This document shows positions 49,223 to 61,797 of a DNA stretch of 64,000 nt, one piece after another. The notes under the pieces were generated by a model, which ran no database searches, was not told the DNA's origin, and worked only from the letters and a program-made list of their open reading frames with translations. Where the stretch lies: positions 372,001-436,000 of the forward strand of contig BJKQ01000019.1 in NCBI GenBank assembly GCA_006538405.1. Reading direction: 5' to 3'. The position numbers and the translations under genes were made by a program. Within the stretch, counting starts at the first letter, position 1, and every line of letters starts with the position of its first letter. The stretch comes from Hansfordia pulvinata (lineage: Eukaryota; Ascomycota; Sordariomycetes; Xylariales).

Positions 49223-52200
49223 CTGCGGCCGATCTCGGTTTGCGCGTGCGCGCGCGAGGCTGGGCGCGACACGCGACGTCGGTCGGTTCGGCTGTTCTAC
49301 ATGCTGCACCGACAGCAACGCGCGCGCGCGCGATTTGCTCACCCATCATGTCCGATGTATGCCGAGAGGACTTCTTAACCGACGACAAAATGGCGCTTTG
49401 TTTGCTTGTGTGCTTGTCGGCCCGGCGCGGCTTGTGATTATCCGTCCGTAAGATAGTAGGTAGGTCTACCTCGACCGTGTACACGCGGACGAGTGAATTC
49501 ACGTCACCATCGCCCGCGCTGGTGAGCTGTTTACGCCCAGTACAGCCGCATGCAACTCACTGCAATGCGCTCAGCGGGGCCGCGCCCCCCCATGTGACGA
49601 GGCTTTTGAAGGGCCGAGGCTGGGCTCGCTGGGCAGACACGGACAGGGCGGTGGACACGCGACGGACAGGGCTTTTTTGCCATCACCCCGTGGAGAAAGA
49701 AGCTGGGGGAGGAGGAGGAGGAGGAGGCGTCGAGCCAGGGCACCGGCAAACACATTTGGGGGGATGACATGACTGACAGCCCTGTTTTGCCATCATCTCG
49801 ATCGCATTCGGCGTTGCGCTGTTCTGGGAGGTCCAAAACAATAACAATTATAATGATAATGTCAATAGTAATGTAAATGCTAGTGATGACAATAATCCTC
49901 ATCAGGGCCACAAACACAACAATCCCAGTCTTGCAATGTCCATACCCGGTGGTTGCTCTGCGATGAGCCGATTGCCTATATTCGACGCTGATAACCAGCA
50001 TTCTGGCCATGGGCAAGGTCGTGCCACGCGTACGAGTATTCGTCCTGTCGGCGCCGTCAGGGATGCTGTCACCGGCTTTGTGTCCCCACTCTCGACTAGG
50101 ATCGGGGGTTCTTCTTTCTCGTGGACTCGAAAGGTTGTGGCCTCCAAGGTACTCGTACAGGCAAATATCCGAACAACTTCGACGACCCTGCTCATCGTGT
50201 GCACTCATGCCCACAAGGACGGAGGCAAGACACGCACGTACCAGCATCCGGCAGGAGTTGACAAGCCCATCTTCGTGGGGTCAGCTCAGATCCCCTCCCA
50301 CCCCCCGGTCACCGGCCGAGATGGGGGAGATTGAGTGGGATGGGATCATCGCTGGCGCAGACGGGGACAACGGCGTTGCAGGCAAAACTGACATGCTTCT
50401 AGCGCCACACACCACTCGCCAGATCTATCCCTCGCCCTCCCTCTCGATCGGTTCTGCATGGATGGATCTCGTGGATTTGGTTTGTTTACCAGCCGCTCGG
50501 GTTGCTCTCTGTCTGTCTTTTTTCCGGGGGCATGTATTTCGTAGAGCTGCCCGTGTCCTTTTTCCGCTGCCTTGGGATGCGTGTGTGAATGCGTGCGAAG
50601 GAACACACTGCTATCATGACGCACTCACTCTCACCCCAAAGGCCATCGCTTGGCCTTGCCCTTCATTCCAGCATGGGCACGGCCTCCAGTGCCCCCTGGC
50701 CCCCGTTGTGCATGTGGTCCGAACGCTTGGAGGCATCGTGGGCTGGATGAAAAGGGGCCAACCGGGTTGGGACAGGCAGCAAGAGCAAGAGCAGGGGGAG
50801 GGGGGAACTTGGACCAGTCTGTGCTTGCTCGCGCTGCGACCCGTGCGCGCGGTCCGTACCCTTGGTGCCTCATCGCGCACCAGCGTGCATCGTGACCCGC
50901 CCCGCCGCCGCCCCCCTCCCTTCCTTCCCCCGGCTCGCCCGAGAGCGTTGCCGGGACTAACTTAGCCTGGGACCCGCCAGCAGACAGACACAAGTGTGCT
51001 CGCACGCGTACGGATACCATCTACGAGTAGTTTCGCGGTGCGGTTACCTGTGTGGCCTTAAGCCACATCTGGGGTGCTCGTGTGTTCGCGGGGCGGGGTG
51101 GGAGGAGACAGAGTCTTCTCTTGCTCTCTCCGAGCAAGGCCACCACGATAACGACGCAAGGCGGGAGGAGCGCTAACGAAGTTGGCTAAAGAGGTGGCTG
51201 TGGGTGGCAAAAAACAACAACAACAGCAAAACAAAAGCGGTTGTTGATGCGATCGCGGTCGACGAGTTTGGTTACCTGGATAGGAAGCTGTCATCCGCAG
51301 CAGCACTGCGCCCCCCCTTTCCGGGCCCCAAACGGCCTGCATCTCTCCTATGCGGCCGTGAGCTGTTCGTTCTCGCCACTGTCAAGAGCTAATGCGGCGA
51401 TGGCCTTGCTCTTTGCAGAGGAGCCTTCGCTGCAGCGCTGCAGAGGGGGCCCATGCCACCGCCGCCGCCGCCTGCCTGCCTGCCCGTTGCTGAGAATCCC
51501 CGCTCTGGGGGGTGCCCAGATACCGAGCTGAGCCCGCCGAGCTGAGAGGTTCAGTGGCAAAAATAGATACACGCTCCGTAGCACCGGGGGCGTGCACTCG
51601 AGTCAAGGCGTCCACCTGCACCGCTTCCAACTGCCAGCGAGTGAGCGAGCGAGCGAGCCTGACCACACACAGCCGCACGCTCGGTCCAAGTACAGCACGA
51701 GGAGTGCTCGTGGGCGTGCGGGCAGGGGTTCTCGCAGAGCACGACTGGACTTCTGCGCTATTCGCAGCAGTGGCCGACGGGTCTCCACCCGGGGGAATCC
51801 CTCGAGTCGGACCCCTCGAGAAGCCCTCTTGGCAACGATCTTGCCTGTCCCCAACGCGCGTACGAATATTGGCACGATCCGTCGGTCCTAGGACTCTTGA
51901 GAAGATGCAGGGATAGAGAAGAGGGGCGAGATCCGGCTCGCTTGCCAGTGAGCACCGGGTTGATGCGCGGTACCCATAGCCCAGGAACAAACAATCAATG
52001 CAGACAGGGAGAGGAATAGCTGGGCGTGATATGCCCCCAGGGCAAGCGACCCCGCAGCAGTGCGTATGAGGGGATCGCGAAATGGCTGTGGACGTTCGTG
52101 TCGGAGCAGACCCTGCAGCCAAACAACGCCCCGTTAAGCACAGGGTACGAGGTAGTCTCTTGCATATCGGTGGTTCCGGGGTCGTACTGCTGACCAGCCG

Positions 52201-55200
52201 GGGAGAGCCCCCCAGAAGGAGGGGTGTTGTTTACCTATGAGTTAGTCATGGGATTATCACGAAGGCGGTGATACTCGTATCTCACATGGACGATTGGGTA
52301 CCTACCTACCTACCCGCGTACCTCAGGCTGGTAAGTTAGGTACTCGTAGTGCCGGCTCCTCCGCGACCTACTCGCGGCGGTATCTTCAGGCAACCCCACT
52401 GCGAGCAGTGGCACACCACCGAGCACGGAATAGGGCTTTCCCGCGATGCCACGGCGTGGAGATAAGACGAGCCGGCCCGAGTACGAGTACTCGTGCTCAA
52501 GGCAGGGCCTCACCGCAGGTGCACAGTTGCTGGGAGAGCATGTCGGAATGAGCTAGGTTCACCAGAGTGATACATGTCTCTCCGTCGAGGCACAAGCGCC
52601 GGCAGATGGATGTGTCTGACGGGGCGAATGGATGTGTGAGACTGCGAGACCGGCCCCCGGAAACAAGCCACGGCACTACCTACGCGTACATCTACTCGTA
52701 ATTGTACGTAACGGCAACCCGCGGAGAAGGTACCTTATTAATTGGTGCTTTGCTCGTAATGCATCATTAACGCGTACTACCTACGATAGTACAAGACGCC
52801 TCGGCCGACGACTGGCTGTTGACTGACTCTCTCTTGGTGAGGCCACAAGTGATAACAAGCCGTAGTTTTCGATAGACCAGGTGCTACTCCGGTGACAGCA
52901 GAACTCTCTCTGCGAGGATTGCGGAGCGGACCTGTCCGGAGAAAGCGAAGAGAACACTCGCGCAATCTCTGTGGGTTCAACTCGTAACAGCATCAGCACT
53001 CCCGTGTCCGTCTGTCAGTAGGGGGAGAAGCAAGCCGGCTCTGTGCTCCGTTCTCCATAACATTGCACATCGAGATGCGTACAAGTACCTACCCGTGGTA
53101 GCCTCCGCGATGACCATTGAAGATGGAAAACAGGCAGGGGGGTCGTGTTTTCTACGACGCGTTCGACTTGCCCCAGGGGGCTACGAGTGCTGGTACGCGG
53201 GGAAGGGGGCACCTCAGGCTCAGGTAGGGAAAGGTGAGAACCGAACCAGGAGTCTGGGAATGGGCAGCCGATCACGTCCTGTTTGAGCTCTAGAGCAGCA
53301 CCACTTACGTCGTTGGCGGCTTTTCAAGCCAGGCCCACGGCGTGCGAGCGAGTCTGAGGACGAGTAGGGGCACTCGCGCGATCGCGGTATTTGGACGCGG
53401 TGGTATCGTACGCGACTGACAGCGCAGACCTGCGCGTTTTTTTCTTTATCCCTTCCCCTTCTCAATCAATTCGACCGACCTTATCTCTTGGCCGCAAAGA
53501 TGCTGGGCTCATGCGGAGTGCGTGGGTAGAGACCGAGCTGGCTTTGGATGCGTTGTTCGCAGTCGAGAGACGAGTGTGCGGGGGTATCCGGCGTGCTCTC
53601 AGCACGAGCACGAGTACACGTACACGTACCAGCAGCCGGGCAAGAGCCGTCTGCTCGAATCCTCCCGAGTAGTCCTCTGCCACGCTACTCGTGCGCACGC
53701 TACGCACTTGGGCTACTCTACCACGCTACGAGGACGCCTCGCCTGCTCCACCGGTCAAGGTGGGCCGAAGCCAGCCAGACGGCGCTGACCGGGCTGGGAT
53801 CCCGGCCCGCCCGACCTGACGGTGGGGCTTGTTGCTTGCCAGATGGGCGTGTGTCTGTCTGTCTACTTGTATGAGTGCGAAAACTCATGGTTCGAGGGAC
53901 TTAGGTTGTTACAAACCAACCCGGTCCGCAAAAAGAAATGCCTACGGAGCATGAGGATCCGACAGAGGGAGAGGAACGAAGATACTCGTAGTGAGAGAGA
54001 GAGTGAGAGAGAAGGAGAAAAAAAATCGAAAAGCTAAAAGACCCGGCAGCTTTGCCCTCTTGGGACACGGTGATGGGTCGGCCTTGCCCAATACGCCGCC
54101 GATTGCTACCCAAGCGAGCGGGCAAAGTGATCGATCAAGATTCCACTGGGCCTTGCCGTCACCTGTATTGTTGACAGTTGATTTGTCCGCTCTCTTCTGT
54201 TCTGATGCCTCGGCCGTCATGTGCTTGTGTGCTTTTGTGACGAGACTGGTCAGGGAATCTTCTCTCATCCGGTTCTGTCCATGTTCTTCTCCGTTCTGCT
54301 CTGCTCTGTTTGCTTGTTTACTCGTACGGACACCCCAAACGAAAACAAACAAACGCAAAGGCAAGCAGACACCGAGCTCCCACATCACTGCAGTGTCACT
54401 GCCACGGTCGACAAGGGAGGGGCGGGACAGCGGGATGGAGAAGGCCCGCGGGAGGATCTCTGAGGGGGAAGGGGGGGGCATGGGGGGTTGGACAGGACAG
54501 GACAGGACTGGAACCGGGACTCAGGACTGGTAAGATCTTGGCCCTCCTCCACATGGTAGGAAAAGCCCCGTCGTGGCCTGGGACTCACTGGTACGCGTTC
54601 CGCACCTACACTGGTGTGACTGGCACGGTACGAGTACTCGTGCTCGTGCTGATGCTGCTGTGGTCCAGGCGTGGGCCTCCAGTCGACCTCCTCCCTACGA
54701 GCAGACCAAACCCTGCCCTCCACCCTTCCTTCACCCCTGTCTCCCTCGTGCTGTTTTTCCCAGTGCCACCCCCTCGTCCCAGGCGGTATCCTTGCGAGCC
54801 CTGCCTACTACCGAGTAGTGGGTGCTACGACTCTTCGTGGCATCGTGCTAGCATGGACCGAGTTAGCACGACGGAGCCCAGAGCCCAGAGTCCAGACGAG
54901 GCCACAGAGGAGGGAGTCCACAAAAAAAAACCGCAAGACGGATCCAATGGGATCCCGAGTGAGCATACCCCCGGGACCGGTGGGATCCCGCATGCTGGCG
55001 ACTTGTTGGTGCGAAAAAGAAGGAAAGAAAAAGAAAAGCCAGCACCAGCACTACGAGTACGGATACTATGTACCTAAGGTAAGTGGGAGGGAAAGAAGTG
55101 CTCGCGCGAGGACGAGTAGACCACGAGTAGCAAGGCAGGCCCGACTGAGCGTTCGCTCGGGGGGACGGAAGGTGCAGAGTGACGAGTGTACATGTACTCG

Positions 55201-55564
55201 TATCTGATTGTACGCATCACGATGCGTGGAAGGTACTCGTGAAAACAGCAGAAGAGACAAGCTGTCGGGTGTCTCTGCCTCTCTCCCGGTATCCCGCTCC
55301 CCACGTTGACGGCACGGCCACGCCCCGTTGTGCCCGTGCCCGTGCCCGCGCCCGTGCCCATGTCCCTGTCCATGTACGAGTAGGGGCCTCTTAGTTTTTC
55401 TCTCTCTCTCTCTTCTACCGGTACCTCTTCTCTCCTCTCGGCAACCCATGTGGACCGGGTTGGTCTGGTAGCTGCTGGCCCACTTGCCCACATCGCAGCC
55501 TTGCACTGCACTGGCCGACGGAACTGTGCAGAGCCATCCGACGACGCCCAGACACACACGCACA

Positions 55565-55580
55565 CCCCCCCCCCCCCCCC
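55565..55580 (+). repeat. C16 homopolymer
   Basis: Sixteen C in a row. The exact length in the genome is uncertain, as homopolymers elsewhere in this window seem undercalled. Confidence 0.85.
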
Positions 55581-56336
55581 TACTCATACTCACTACTCTC
55601 ACATACTCGTACTCGTCCGTCGTCGTCCGTACTTGTATACCACCGCTCCCCTCCTCTTCAACTTTGTCTCGTCTCTCGTCTCGTCCTGTCTCTGTGTATT
55701 GCCTACCCTACCTAACTCTTCCAACCAACCCCGTGACCAACCTTCCGGCCAAACCTCGCCCGTGCTTCTGCCACCTCACCTCACCGTGGCCGCCTCCCAG
55801 AAAACCACCTCTGCCGTACCGTCACACGTGAGCTGTTGCAGACTGACTGCAGGCGTGACCGGAGCCTGAGTGACTCGGACCTCTCTGATTGGTGATCCGC
55901 CCCCTTCCGCCTGCGAGCGACAACACAGCACCAACTCTGCACCCACATCCGCGCCCAATAGCATTCCACCGCAACTTGACCAGCCTCCAGCTGTGGGCGA
56001 ACACCTGCGCCTAACCGCCCGCGTGAAAGGGACAACCAAAAAAAGAGAGAAGAGACAAGGGCAGCTATCGTGCCGGTCCCACCGACGAGCTGTCACTTGG
56101 CGTGGGCTAAGGCAGCACGACGCCTTATGAGTGCGAGTAGCCGGATAGAATTATAAGATGCCGAGGTAGCCTCACCTGGGATGATTCCACGACCACTGAA
56201 CCACACCACCGCACCCTGACCTCCGACTTTGTTACCCGGCGCCTCGTCTGCCTGTGCAATCGGAGGACACCCACTTTCGCCCTCCCAACGACGAGTACAA
56301 CACTTTCACACATCCAAAAGTGACCGCACAACAACA

Positions 56337-58011
56337 ATGTCTCCCCAGCTGAGGCCTTTGCAGCTGCCTCTCCTGGTCGAGGCCAGGAGGAAGCAAGAAG
56401 AGGACGCCAGCTTCCAGTTCGACTTTGAGTTCCCGAGCTATCGCAACTCGATCGACAACGCCTCCGAGGCGACCACCCCGGTGACGCCCACCTTCTCCGC
56501 CCGTGGCCACATGCGGTACCCGAGCTCCGCCTCTTCGTTCGACCTGGGGACCCCTCTCACCAGCTTTGACGAGCCATCGTCACCCACGACGCACGCCGGC
56601 CAGGCCGCCCAGCTTCCTGCCAAGAGAGTTCTGGACGACGTGCAGGAGGAGGAATCCTATGTCTCTGAGGACTCGGATGACGACGCCTACGACGAAGACG
56701 ACAACGACGACGCCATGTCGGACCAGTTTGACCTGTGCAACTGCTTGAGTAAGTTTTGGGTGACTGGTCTACTGCCCTTGGTGTATCGCACACGAGTTGC
56801 TAACGAGTGGATGAATAGACGAGGAACCCCGCGTCCAGGACGTCCCCGACTACACATCCGGCACAGACCTGTTCTTCCCCCCTCACGCCGGAGAGATCGA
56901 CTACGACGACTTCCGGTGTCTCAGCGACAGCGACTTCCAGGCAGGGCCACGGGCCCTCAAGAACCGCAGCGTGCGTTCCGACGGCTCGTTTGCTAGCTTC
57001 TCCAGCCGCTTCGGCTCCCGGCTGTCGTCTCTCTCGAGGTGGAAGTCGACCCGGCAGTTCAGCGCCCCGAGCTCGCCGCCGTCCGAGATGGACCTCGACA
57101 GACGGCCCCGCCAGTCGCTCCATGGGTCCAGCCGCTCCTCGTCGCGCTCCGCCTACGCCCGTCGGCACCGCCCTGACCGGTCCAACGAGCCCGCGCTGCC
57201 CCCGACGCCGGCCCTCTCCTTCTACGGCAGCAGCGAGAGCGTCCAGCTCGACAAGACCGAGGAGGACTGCGGCGAGGAGGACCGCGAGGAGGACATGCGC
57301 GTGTCTCTGCAGAGGGAGCGCGCCCTGGCTTCCACGCCTCTCCTGCCCCCGTCCATGTCCGGGCCCCCGACCGGAGCGTCCACGACGACGCACTCGCCGC
57401 TCGAGTCGCCCACGGTCGCCGCCCAGCCTGACCTGGACCTGCAGTCGCCCAGTATCCGCTCGCCGGCTCTCAGCACGCGGCCCTCGGTGTCGTCGTTCCG
57501 CCGCGTCGCCGCGCCGACGGACCTGCCCCTGCCCGAGCCCGACGCCTGGGCGGACCGCCTGGGCCACGCCAACTTCACCATCCTGCCCGAGCCCTACATG
57601 CCCGAGACTCTCGACCTGCAGGCGCTCCGTCAGTTCCACGAGGACTGGGAGGCGGCCCGCATCAACTACACCAAGCACCTCGCGCGCACCGGCGAGCACT
57701 ACGGCGACACCTCCAAGACCTTCCTGCTGACCGAGGGCAAGTGGATCGACATCCAGCGCGCCTGGCGCACGCTGCACGACCAGATCGCCGAGGTCGTCGT
57801 CGCGTCCGGCTCGGCCTCGACCTGCACCCAGTGCGACGACGACGACGTCCCCGCCGTCCTGCCCAACATGAACGCAGAGGGCAAGTTCCCCGCCCGCGGC
57901 GACGAGGACATTGTCGGGCCCATGGTCCGCCACGCCACCATGACCTCGCAGTCCGACCTGTCCAAGCGCCCGAGCTTCTGGCGCCGATTCACGGGGCCCC
58001 TGAGGAAGTGA
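56337..58011 (+). CDS. Ser/Pro-rich protein with conserved-looking C-terminal block
   Basis: Two exons, 56337-56748 and 56819-58011, joined by a 70-nt intron (GTAAGT donor, GCTAAC branch, GAATAG acceptor); 534 aa. I cannot name a family. The N-terminal third carries MSPQLRPLQLPLLVEARRKQ, FDFEFPSYRNSID and an acidic run (DSDDDAYDEDDNDDAM). A DYTSGTDLFFPPHAGEIDYD block follows, then a long Ser/Arg/Pro-rich segment with many likely phosphosites. The C-terminal block from DLPLPEPDAWADRLGHANF through PYMPETLDLQALRQFHEDW and FLLTEGKWIDIQRAW looks like a folded alpha-helical unit. It ends in FWRRFTGPLRK. Fungal proteins of this kind are common and uncharacterised. Probably nuclear or cytosolic; no signal peptide. 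Long promoter-like DNA upstream hints at complex regulation. Confidence 0.82.
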
Positions 58012-59605
58012 TGGGGTAGATGGTCACGTGCACGGTGCCATCCCACATCATCAACAATACCACACATCAAATACGACAACACAAACACAAACAAGCACCA
58101 AAACTGACGGCTTTAATGACCTGCTTATGACTTTTTTCAACGTCACTCACGCTCTTTTGCACTTTGCCCTGTTGGATCATGCTTCGATACCACCGAGATA
58201 CCCATATCCGCAGAGACGCCCTCGGCGGGCTTCTTACACCTGATGAATGTTTATTGTTTTCAATGTCTGAAAGGCTTGGGCCCTGCCCCCACCTATCTGC
58301 CGCTCCTGTTCGGCCCGGTCCGAGAGATCTGCCAGTCAGTCTCCCAGGTCGCTGGCGGGGTGGGCGCGGGCCGAGCGATTACGTCTGAATGCACGCACTC
58401 TCCTATGTTTACCTGGCGAAGGCTGGAATTGGGAGTTTAGGCTGGGAAAATTGGGAAAGAAGGTGATAAGAGAGGAGAAGAGTGTCGGATCACTTCCGCT
58501 TTGAATTTCCTTGTACGATGGACCATGTTTTGGGTCCCATCGTTTGTTTTCTTGCACTTGGCGGGCGCTCCAGGGTCGAAAAAAAAGAAGAAGAGGCAAA
58601 CTGGGCGGCGAATTTTGCTGCGAATGGCGGGAGATGGGATCCGACACGTGCTTTTCTCATTAATGTCTACACACGCCATGTTGTACATCATCACGCCACG
58701 GCTACTGCAGAAGGCGGTTGCCATTTACTAGAACGAGGGCGGGCTGAGGGAGGAGGATGGGGGATGAAACTTGCTGTGCTCTCATTTCCCACGAGATCAG
58801 ACAACAGCCTCCGGCTTCATGAAATTGGAGTGTCGAGGAGATCAACCTGAATGAAAGAAAGATTCAAATACTCTGACTGTCCTGGCTCTGTGCTTTGGTG
58901 ATCATGAACGCTTCTACCTGGCCTGTCGCATTCTCTTCGGCACACTCAACTCTGGCTCAAAGTGTCATTGTCCCCCCTACTGACCATCAATGGCGATCAC
59001 AGTAGATGCGGTATCAAGACCGGCTGGTCGTCATCTTGCCGGAAGTGCTACTCTTGCCACACCCTTGAGTCCAAGCAAAGCTCTCGAATAAAAGTGAAGT
59101 TGTCAGGGGCACGCATTTCAAGTCTCGTCGGCCTGCAACCCACCACTTGAAGACAGCCAGATTTGGGATCTCGAACATTACCTCCTTGGTTGGAAATTCT
59201 TCGAGGATGACTTTCCCTTAGCAACCAATGTTCTTGGCAATGTCCTCTGGGCCACTTTGTGCTCCTACTCGACGTCCTTGGGCCGTTCGGCCACGCGAAT
59301 GATATTGCTTTAACAAGGCTTTACCGGCCTCGTACTGTACCTACCTTATAACGAGTGACAGCCTATGGCTGTGAGTGGCACGAGTGACCGGCATACCAAG
59401 CCTCTGCTTGCCATGTCCTGCCCGTGTTGATTTTGGCTACTGTCTTGATCACGAGTGCAACTATTGGTGCCTCTCGTCAAGGCGCGTGCCGCGAGCATGG
59501 CTCGAAATATTGCAAGCATTGCATCCTACAAGATTGAGATATGTCATGATAAGCCCGTCCCAACTCCGTAGCGATCATAGTCCCACAGTCCGCCCCTTAC
59601 CCGTT
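58012..59605. other. Convergent intergenic region
   Basis: Lies between the 3' ends of the Ser/Pro-rich gene (plus) and the HET gene (minus). The part from about 58850 to 59370 is less GC-rich. No gene, tRNA or repeat seen. Confidence 0.55.
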
Positions 59606-61720
59606 CTAAAGCAGTTTGACCCTTATCCCATCCTCCTCGCCAACGGAAGTGAGCGGGATCCGTGCGACGCCAGTCCTCTCGAAATGATGCGTCTCGGGCT
59701 TCCCACGCGGTGCTTTGCTCGAAGTGGTTTGCTTCGTCACCTTCCCCAGCAGCACCCACACATCCGGCACACCCGTGGCAAGCTCAATCTCCTTCTGCCA
59801 CCCCAGCTTGATGCAAGCCTTTGCGTCGACCGCGGGGTCCGCCTTACTGCCCTGGTCAAAGTAGCAGTTCTCCAGAGAGCCTGGATCCATCACGCTGTGG
59901 GCTTCGGCCACAATCCCCGGGGCTATCTCGCTCGCGCTGGAGACGCCCTTCCAGATGATTGTCAACTCGGCCCATTCCACGCGGGGCCAGGGGGGTTCAG
60001 GTACTCGATCGCTCCGCTGTGCGCCATCCAAGACCACAGCGGAACCTTGTTCTCCAGATCCTTCCCCGCGAAATCGATACGGCCGAGCGAGTCGGTTCCC
60101 TCGGCGCACCTCCAGAGCAGGCACCGGGAAGCCCATGTGGGTTGCGCACGCGATGGAGCGGCGTTGCTGCAATCGAGCAGCCCGTATTTGCCGTAGAACG
60201 CCCCGCCCGGGTTGGCCTTCTGGAGCTCGGCGACGATCTTTCGCTCCAGACCAACCATGGCGTAGGGCCGGTCGGTATCGTGCGTGAGTCCCAGCTGGGA
60301 ATATCGGACATAGAAACCGAAGACATGCTTGACCAACTCGCCTTTGGTGTCGGATCGCAGGCTCTCGGGGAAATTGCCGTCGCCAACAATGCCCATCCCT
60401 TTGCTGTTGATGTACTGCGTTAGCATTCGCTCCTCAAGCCGGTATCGGACCCTTTGAAGCCAGTGAAACTATTCGACGCAGATACTTACTTGGTCATCTT
60501 GCACAAGGTCTCACTCCGGACACCCTGGCGACACTGCCAGTACGTCTGACCCGACGTGAAGTGCAACATGCGCGAAGCCAACGCGCGCTCCTGCAGAACC
60601 CAAGCCCGGCTGTTCAAATGGCCCTGCTCGACGTGGGCCTCGAAGTCGCTCGGTTCCCGCCGCGCAAAGACAGTCCTCTGGGCGTCGCTGAACAGAGGCA
60701 CCCGGTCGTCCTCGTGGTATTCCTTCGGACTGAACCCTCGCATGAATCCCGAGTGCTGGGTAGTCGCGCCTGTCGCGGCGATGACGATGGCGGCCGAGTG
60801 GTAATATTCTCCCATCTTGCTCGCCTCCTGCGCAAAGTCCCCCTGGTCCTTGGCGGATCTCTGGATGATGCAGATTGAGTCGATCCAGAGATATTGCAGA
60901 TCCAGGCAGCTTGTGATTCTCACTGCCTCCTGGAAGTTCTTGGGCATGGAGCCGACCACTATGCCCTTGCGGAAGTCGGCCATCGTTTCCTGCGTCAGGC
61001 GGAAATGGCGATTCGATCGGCTCTCCGGGCCCCAAGGATGTGACAGCGCCGCAAACGGCGAGTCTCCCTTAACACTTGCTCCGTCAACGAGGTACGCCCT
61101 CTTTCCCGCCGGGTCGATGCGCAACACCCTCGTGGGAAGTTGGGCTGCGGCCGCCCTTTGTTGGCATTCCTCGTGCCCATGCTGGCAGTCATGCCACCAA
61201 GACTTGATGAGCCCCAGGTAGTCGGCTTCGGAGCGCGTCAAAGTTGAGAGGCCTGGTGGTATGGATTGAGGGCCGGGTGAGGGTTGTGGCGATCCTGTCC
61301 GTGTTCGAGTCAGTCTTCTGGTCGCAGATTGCAACGGCAGTAGGGCAAATGCTCACGGGAATGGTGCTCAGCGCATAAGGTGGCGCTCCACAGGGGCTTC
61401 CGAAGACGCCGAACACGGACAGATGGCATTGATGCCCCGGTTCCCCCCTCCAGTAACATCTGGAGGTGCTCGTCCTTGTCTTTGCCGTCGGTGTATGAGA
61501 GAACCCACGAGCAAAAGTCGCATCTGCCTCGGTGGTCCACCGCAAAGACCCCGTCACTCTGCTCCCCCTCTCGCTCAAGCCTGGCGATTGAGGACACCAG
61601 CTTCTGACAGGAGGAGCAGAGCTTAGGATCCTTAACGCGCGGAAGCCGGCGGGCCTGCATCTGGCTCATAGCGAAAACGTCGTCTCTTTCGTGTGCCCAT
61701 GTATCAGGATTCTTCTCCAT
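59606..61720 (-). CDS. HET-domain protein, one frame break
   Basis: Heterokaryon-incompatibility domain protein; HET domains (TIR-like) can trigger cell death on non-self recognition. Exons: 61720-61357, 61294-60490 and 60403-59606; introns of 62 and 86 nt (GTGAGC/CTGAC and GTAAGT/GCTAAC). N-terminal Cys pairs CSSCQKL and CDFCSWVL are common ahead of fungal HET domains. The HET core is FAALSHPWGPESRSNRHFRL, MPKNFQEAVRITSCLDLQYL, WIDSICIIQRSAKDQGDF and MGEYYHSAAIVIAATGA, then SRAWVLQERALASRMLHF. In exon 3 WSWMAHSGAIEYLN is followed one frame over by WPRVEWAELTIIWKG. One base is missing at G runs 59983-59986 or 59990-59995 (plus strand). With it the protein is 655 aa. Confidence 0.9.
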
Positions 61721-61797
61721 TGTAAGTACCTGAGCGCAGATTGCGGGACAGGGGGATCACTCACGCGGACGCTCTGATAAGCGAGGGATGAAGTTGA

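Larger units (their letters stand above)
39262..55611. repeat. Dispersed octamer TACTCGTA/TACGAGTA, 33 copies
   Basis: Exact copies start at 39262, 39451, 40047, 40359, 40967, 41047, 41973, 43233, 44540, 45054, 45719, 46032, 46606, 46813, 46993, 46999, 48892, 49131, 49182, 50031, 50150, 51022, 52272, 52341, 52482, 52693, 53983, 54319, 54629, 55052, 55195, 55375 and 55604. Both orientations occur. Many sit inside longer inverted words such as GTACGAGTAC or CGTACGAGTACTC. About 0.5 would be expected in 16 kb of random sequence. None of the 33 lies in a coding exon called here. Ten further copies are scattered over the first 39 kb; one of these (4265) overlaps the stop codon of the AsaB/CmcJ-like gene. 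Spacing is irregular and flanks differ, so this is not a tandem or transposon repeat. Confidence 0.85.
43186..56336. other. 13-kb region without a recognisable gene
   Basis: No open frame here shows a protein family motif or a chain of good splice sites. The sequence is rich in simple repeats: C/T tract with poly-T at about 44740-44790, GCT run at 47345-47365, GT array at 48034-48116, T-rich tract at 48788-48812, GA run at 49201-49222, and a C16 run at 55565-55580. Twenty-six TACTCGTA/TACGAGTA octamers lie in it. It may be a long promoter for the gene at 56337, a lineage-specific insertion, or hold non-coding RNA genes. Short exon-rich genes with no known homologue could be missed by eye. Confidence 0.55.

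Noticed and set aside
50009..50965. 318-codon open frame in the gene-poor block
   Set aside because: No motif, no signal peptide, no splice chain; composition like the flanking intergenic DNA.
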